This document shows positions 46,278 through 47,988 of a stretch of DNA of 47,988 nucleotides, piece after piece. The stretch's first letter is position 1. Each line of letters starts with the position of its first letter. The position numbers were made by a program, and so were the translations under genes. Below the pieces are notes generated by a model. That model made no database searches and was not told where the DNA came from. It saw nothing but the letters and a program-made list of their open reading frames with translations. The stretch spans positions 1-47,988 of the forward strand of contig JAUVXG010000012.1 of assembly GCA_030603685.1 (NCBI GenBank), read 5' to 3'. The DNA comes from Pleomorphomonas sp. (GTDB taxonomy: Bacteria; Pseudomonadota; Alphaproteobacteria; Rhizobiales; Pleomorphomonadaceae).

Positions 46278-47426
46278 CTATTTCAGCCAGGCACCAATTC
46301 GTTCGCAGGCTTCCGCGACCTCATCGGTCCGTCCCGCAAAGGAAAAGCGGACATAGGACGAGCCTCGCCCGGTATCGAAGTCGAGACCTGGCGTTGCCGC
46401 GACGCCCGCCTCGTGCAGCATGCGGCGGCAGAAGTCGAGGCTGTCGTTGGTGTGGCGGCTGACGTCGGCGTAGAAATAGAAGGCACCGTCGACCGGCAGG
46501 AATCGGTCGAGGCCGATCTCGGGCATTCGCCGGAGAAGCAGTCGGCGGCTGGCCCCGTAGCCGGCCTTGACCGCCTCCAGTTCCTCCCTGGCCTCGAAGG
46601 CGCCAAGGGCGGCGCGTTGCGACAACTCCGACGGCGAGATGAAGAGATTCTGGGCGATGCGTTCGACCGGCCGTACCAGCCGTTCCGGCAGAACCATCCA
46701 GCCGACGCGCCAGCCGGTCATGCAGAAGTACTTGGAGAAAGAATTCACGACCACGACGTCGTCGGAGAATTCGAGCGCCGTGACCTCGTCGCCGGCATAG
46801 ACGAGACCGTGGTAGATCTCGTCCATGACAAGGGCGATCTTCATGTCGCGGCAAGCGGCAACCAGCGACTTGAGGCCGTCGCGCGTCATCATGGTGCCTG
46901 AGGGATTGTTGGGGCTTGCCACGACGACGCCGGCCAGCGGCCGTTCCGCATGCACCTTCTCGATGGCGTCAGCGCTCGCCTGCCAGCGCGCCTCGGCAGT
47001 CGTCGGAAGTTCGACGACTTCGAGGCCGAGAGCCGTCAGGATGTTGCGATAGGCAGGATAGCCCGGGGTCGGCAATCCCACGCGATCGCCCACATCGAAC
47101 ATGGCAAGGAAAGCGAGATTGAAGGCGCCCGACGAGCCCGCCGTGACCGCGACCCGTCCGGCCGGCACCCCGACGCCATAACGATCGGCATAAAGGCGGG
47201 CGATACGGGCGCGCAGATCGGGAATGCCAAGCGCCTCGGTATAGCCGATGCGGCCGCGATTCAGGGCCTCTTCGGCGGCGGCACGAACGGCGGCCGGCAC
47301 CGGTGCACCGGGCTCGCCGAGTTCCATGTGAAGGATGCTTCGGCCGTCTCGGGCTAGACGATTGGCGTCGGACAGCACGTCCATGGCGAGGAAGGGGGCC
47401 ACATCACTCCGTCGCGAAACCCGCAT
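46278..47426 (-). CDS. Class I/II PLP-dependent aminotransferase
   Basis: Fold type I aminotransferase of 382 residues, cytosolic. The core shows AVTAGSSGAFNLAFLAMFD (cofactor phosphate binding), LPTPGYPAYRN (ring stacking), ASPNNPSGTMM, DEIYHGLVY (PLP-pyridine Asp), and NSFSKYFCMTGWRVGWM with the Schiff-base Lys. The C-terminal VRFSFAG carries the substrate carboxylate Arg. It belongs to the aspartate/aromatic-type group but substrate cannot be set. The ATG at 47426 has AGGGGAGA directly upstream. It lies convergent with rne and divergent from the M48 peptidase gene, separated from the latter by 136 bases. Confidence 0.93.
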   Translation of the reverse strand: MRVSRRSDVAPFLAMDVLSDANRLARDGRSILHMELGEPGAPVPAAVRAAAEEALNRGRIGYTEALGIPDLRARIARLYADRYGVGVPAGRVAVTAGSSGAFNLAFLAMFDVGDRVGLPTPGYPAYRNILTALGLEVVELPTTAEARWQASADAIEKVHAERPLAGVVVASPNNPSGTMMTRDGLKSLVAACRDMKIALVMDEIYHGLVYAGDEVTALEFSDDVVVVNSFSKYFCMTGWRVGWMVLPERLVRPVERIAQNLFISPSELSQRAALGAFEAREELEAVKAGYGASRRLLLRRMPEIGLDRFLPVDGAFYFYADVSRHTNDSLDFCRRMLHEAGVAATPGLDFDTGRGSSYVRFSFAGRTDEVAEACERIGAWLK

Positions 47427-47562
47427 TCTCCCCTCGCCTCCAAGATTTTGCCAGAGATGGATCGCAATGTATCGTGGACTGGCCGCGTCTGTTTTTTCCG
47501 TTGCGCCCGGCATACGTTCTGCCCTTTATCAGGCTACGGACACCCTGACGAGACTTCCGATA

Positions 47563-47988
47563 GTGAATCGCGCGATGATGATCAGCTTCCGCCGCACCTC
47601 CGTCGCCGTCGTCACGGCGGCGGCGATCGCCCTCTCGTCCACTCTACCGGCGCTTTCCGTCGAGCGGAGCCGCAGCATATCGCTGCTGCGCGACGCCGAA
47701 GCGGAAGCCCTGATCGCCGACTACACGCGTCCCCTGCTGAAGGCGGCCGGTCTCGGCGCAGCCACGGTCCAGGTCAAGCTGGTCAACGACGATACCTTCA
47801 ATGCCTTCGTAGCCGACAGCCGGCATATCTTCGTCAACGCCGGAGCCATCATCGACTCCACGACGCCCAACGAACTGATCGGCGTCCTGGCGCACGAGAT
47901 CGGTCATCTCGCAGCGAACCATCTCGCCCAACTGCGAGCGGAGATCCGCCGAATGCAGATTCTGTCGGCGCTCGCCATGCTGGGTGGC
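47563..47988 (+). CDS. M48 family metalloprotease, periplasmic (partial, cut by window end)
   Basis: The first 142 codons of a gene that runs past the window edge. A signal peptide follows the start (SFRRTSVAVVTAAAIALSST) and the mature part contains SISLLRDAEAEALIADYTRP, VNDDTFNAFVADSRHIFVNA and LAHEIGHLAANHLAQL with the HEIGH zinc motif. This is the BepA/YfgC-like M48 group that cares for outer-membrane protein assembly, usually with C-terminal TPR repeats; these would lie outside the window. The start may be GTG at 47563 or one of two ATGs at 47575 and 47578; none has a strong ribosome-binding site. Confidence 0.88.
   Translation, partial: MNRAMMISFRRTSVAVVTAAAIALSSTLPALSVERSRSISLLRDAEAEALIADYTRPLLKAAGLGAATVQVKLVNDDTFNAFVADSRHIFVNAGAIIDSTTPNELIGVLAHEIGHLAANHLAQLRAEIRRMQILSALAMLGG

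Overview
This 48 kb window is GC-rich, densely coded chromosomal DNA from an alphaproteobacterium, most likely of the order Hyphomicrobiales (Rhizobiales). The evidence is the divergent block rne | amiC-mrcA-prfB in its typical alphaproteobacterial order, an RNase E whose S1 domain is split by an acidic insertion and which ends in a GWW motif, a Tat-exported beta-helix protein of the TIGR03808 type, and many LysR/HxlR/MerR regulators each paired with a small target operon. Genus cannot be read from the sequence. No rRNA, tRNA, CRISPR array, transposase, integrase or phage gene was seen.

Layout. 1-4 kb: the ATPase of a sugar-type ABC importer (partners lie outside the window), a CorA/ZntB-like transporter, RidA and a YdcF-like protein. 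4-11 kb: the most distinctive accessory region, an MHS-type permease facing a three-gene operon (ALDH7-type aldehyde dehydrogenase, a DapB-like protein lacking the catalytic histidine, an acetolactate-synthase-like TPP enzyme) with a divergent LysR regulator and a palindromic intergenic operator. 11-17 kb: small stress or detoxification units: a membrane protein, a glutathione S-transferase, HxlR with a divergent NTF2-like/SDR pair, LysR with a divergent quinone reductase, and a DUF4396 membrane protein. 17-26 kb: CDF exporter, DUF2254 membrane protein, RecQ, a GNAT acetyltransferase, an ABC-F ATPase and an SLC13/TrkA-C permease. 26-28.5 kb: gene-poor DNA with a secreted protein of unknown function and a PRC-barrel gene broken by an in-frame TAA.

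28.5-38.5 kb: guaA, whose upstream region holds a strong hairpin and a phased series of CACA/DnaA-box-like motifs; the Tat-exported beta-helix protein; a Zn/Cd/Pb-type MerR regulator with a perfect operator; 1-phosphofructokinase and class II fructose-bisphosphate aldolase (successive glycolytic steps); a small unrecognised gene with a strong ribosome-binding site; a Bcp peroxiredoxin; and a LytM/M23 cell-wall peptidase. 37-48 kb: prfB with a classical programmed +1 frameshift, penicillin-binding protein 1A, the AmiC amidase, a long rne leader and RNase E, then a class I/II aminotransferase and the start of an M48 metalloprotease cut by the window edge.

How genes work together. The cell-wall genes mrcA and amiC (and probably the M23 peptidase) build and remodel peptidoglycan. 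fruK and fba channel fructose-1-phosphate to triose phosphates. The 5.8-11 kb operon looks like an inducible catabolic pathway through an amino-aldehyde or cyclic imine, by analogy with lysine/pipecolate breakdown, but its substrate is not known. The 12-16.5 kb units resemble electrophile/quinone-responsive detoxification genes with local regulators.
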